Of a stretch of 6,241 nt of DNA, positions 5,673 to 6,241 are shown one piece after another. Position 1 is the stretch's first letter. Every line of letters starts with the position of its first letter. The position numbers and the translations under genes are program-made. The stretch is from Planctomycetota bacterium (GTDB lineage: Bacteria > Planctomycetota > Phycisphaerae > Phycisphaerales > UBA1924). Location of the stretch: positions 1 through 6,241 of the forward strand of contig JAEYVB010000360.1 in the NCBI GenBank assembly GCA_023429345.1, given 5' to 3'. The notes below the pieces were generated by a model that worked only from the letters and a program-made list of their open reading frames with translations, did not search any database and had not been told where the DNA came from.

Positions 5673-5881
5673 GGTGGCTGGCCGGCGTCTTCCGAGGCGT
5701 CCGGTGCGGCGGGGGCCTGGAGCTGGGCGAGCCGCTGTTCGACACGGTCCAGCCGCGCCATGGCCTCGGCCAGCCTTCGGTTGACCTCCACAAGCTCTGC
5801 GTTGAGCTGCTCGACGGTGTGCTCGGCGAAGCCCTGCCCCTCCTCGAGCCGCACCAGCCGATCCTCGATCGGGAGAGCCAT
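5645..5881 (-). CDS. slyX: SlyX family protein
   Basis: This encodes a 78-residue coiled-coil protein. Residues 5-56 form a continuous heptad-like helix rich in Leu, Glu and Arg (IEDRLVRLEE, then FAEHTVEQLNAELVEVNRRL, ending RVEQRLAQLQ). A short Pro/Ala/Gly-rich linker leads to a C-terminal DPPPHW. Size, coiled coil and the closing PPPHW (PPPHY in many relatives) are the hallmarks of SlyX, a widespread small cytoplasmic protein whose biochemical role is not established. The ATG lies 3 bases after the stop of the pseudopilin gene, so the two are almost certainly in one transcript and perhaps translationally coupled; no strong ribosome site is seen. The stop codon abuts the asd stop in TGATCA. 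Recognition rests on the overall pattern, as the protein is short. Confidence 0.85.
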   Translation of the reverse strand: MALPIEDRLVRLEEGQGFAEHTVEQLNAELVEVNRRLAEAMARLDRVEQRLAQLQAPAAPDASEDAGQPPGGDPPPHW

Positions 5882-5884
5882 CGT

Positions 5885-6241
5885 TTACTGCTTCGAGTAG
5901 GTGGGCTGATTGATGTAGACGTTGTCTTCGATCGTCTCGGGCTTGCCATCGGGGCCGCAAGAATAAAAGTACGGCCGGTTGCCGGGGGTGAAGCCGCCAT
6001 CCGCATCCGTTCCATCGGGGTAGCCCTGGCGCCGAACCGAGTCGATGCCGAAGGTCCGCTGGACGCTGTCCACGATGGGAGGCGCCTTCAGAATGCCCGT
6101 CCCGTTATTGGCATAGACCTGCATGAACGTGGCGGAGCCGTCGGTCGGATGGTTCCCTGCGAATGCGGGATGCACGTACCGGACGGGGTTCCCCCAGCCG
6201 TCGAAGACGGTCAGCAGGCTCGTCTGCCCGCGGCGGTCACC
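5885..6241 (-). CDS. GspG-like type II secretion pseudopilin, C-terminal part (5' end outside window)
   Basis: The frame is open from the window end to the TAA at 5885-5887, giving the last 118 residues. The GTG at 6175 is internal, because upstream in-frame sequence already reads as pseudopilin. Numbering from the window edge, DGWGNPVRY (14-22) matches the DPWGNPY block of GspG. YFYSCGPDGKPETIEDN (91-107) matches its end block (S.GPDGK.GT.DD), the loop that binds calcium in GspG. About 68 residues lie between the two blocks, far more than in typical GspG, with Gly/Asp-rich sequence. The N-terminal prepilin signal and hydrophobic helix would lie upstream and cannot be checked. It may belong to a type II secretion system or to one of the many prepilin-like proteins of planctomycetes. 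It is followed after 3 bases by slyX. Confidence 0.72.
   Translation of the reverse strand, partial: GDRRGQTSLLTVFDGWGNPVRYVHPAFAGNHPTDGSATFMQVYANNGTGILKAPPIVDSVQRTFGIDSVRRQGYPDGTDADGGFTPGNRPYFYSCGPDGKPETIEDNVYINQPTYSKQ

Noticed and set aside
5421..5960. 179-residue minus-strand frame over the end of asd and slyX
   Set aside because: It is Arg/Ala-rich off-frame sequence overlapping three well-supported genes.

Overview
This is a GC-rich chromosomal window with eight protein-coding genes packed almost without spacers, and no RNA genes, insertion sequences or CRISPR arrays. Three things hint at a planctomycete, perhaps class Phycisphaerae: the base composition, a pair of secreted or membrane proteins resembling the DUF3352-type proteins common in that phylum, and a GspG-like pseudopilin with an enlarged C-terminal domain. 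This placement is inferred from gene style only; no marker gene is present.

Layout. Bases 2-820 (+) are the 3' part of a gene that begins upstream of the window. It overlaps by ATGA the next gene, 817-2217 (+), which encodes a 466-residue protein with a signal peptide. The two proteins share a recurring sequence unit and probably act together outside the cytoplasm; their function is unknown. Converging on them with no spacer is a CobB/SIRT5-type (class III) sirtuin at 2218-2970 (-). A 67-base divergent region separates the sirtuin from a small membrane protein with a bacterial PH domain (3038-3460, +). Downstream on the same strand are a long-chain polyprenyl diphosphate synthase (3505-4509, +) and aspartate-semialdehyde dehydrogenase (4586-5644, +). 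Converging on asd, again with no spacer, are slyX (5645-5881, -) and, 3 bases upstream of slyX, the 3' end of a type II secretion-like pseudopilin gene (5885 to the window end, -).

Most of the content is housekeeping: quinone side-chain synthesis, the aspartate-family amino-acid and diaminopimelate pathway, and lysine deacylation. I found no convincing new multi-gene system. The points worth a second look are structural: two convergent gene pairs that meet stop-to-stop in the same hexamer TGATCA, one of them inside a long hairpin; two GTG-started genes with a -10-like box only 6-8 bases upstream and no Shine-Dalgarno, suggesting leaderless messages; a sirtuin with a degenerate zinc module; the repeat unit shared by the first two proteins; and the large insertion in the pseudopilin.
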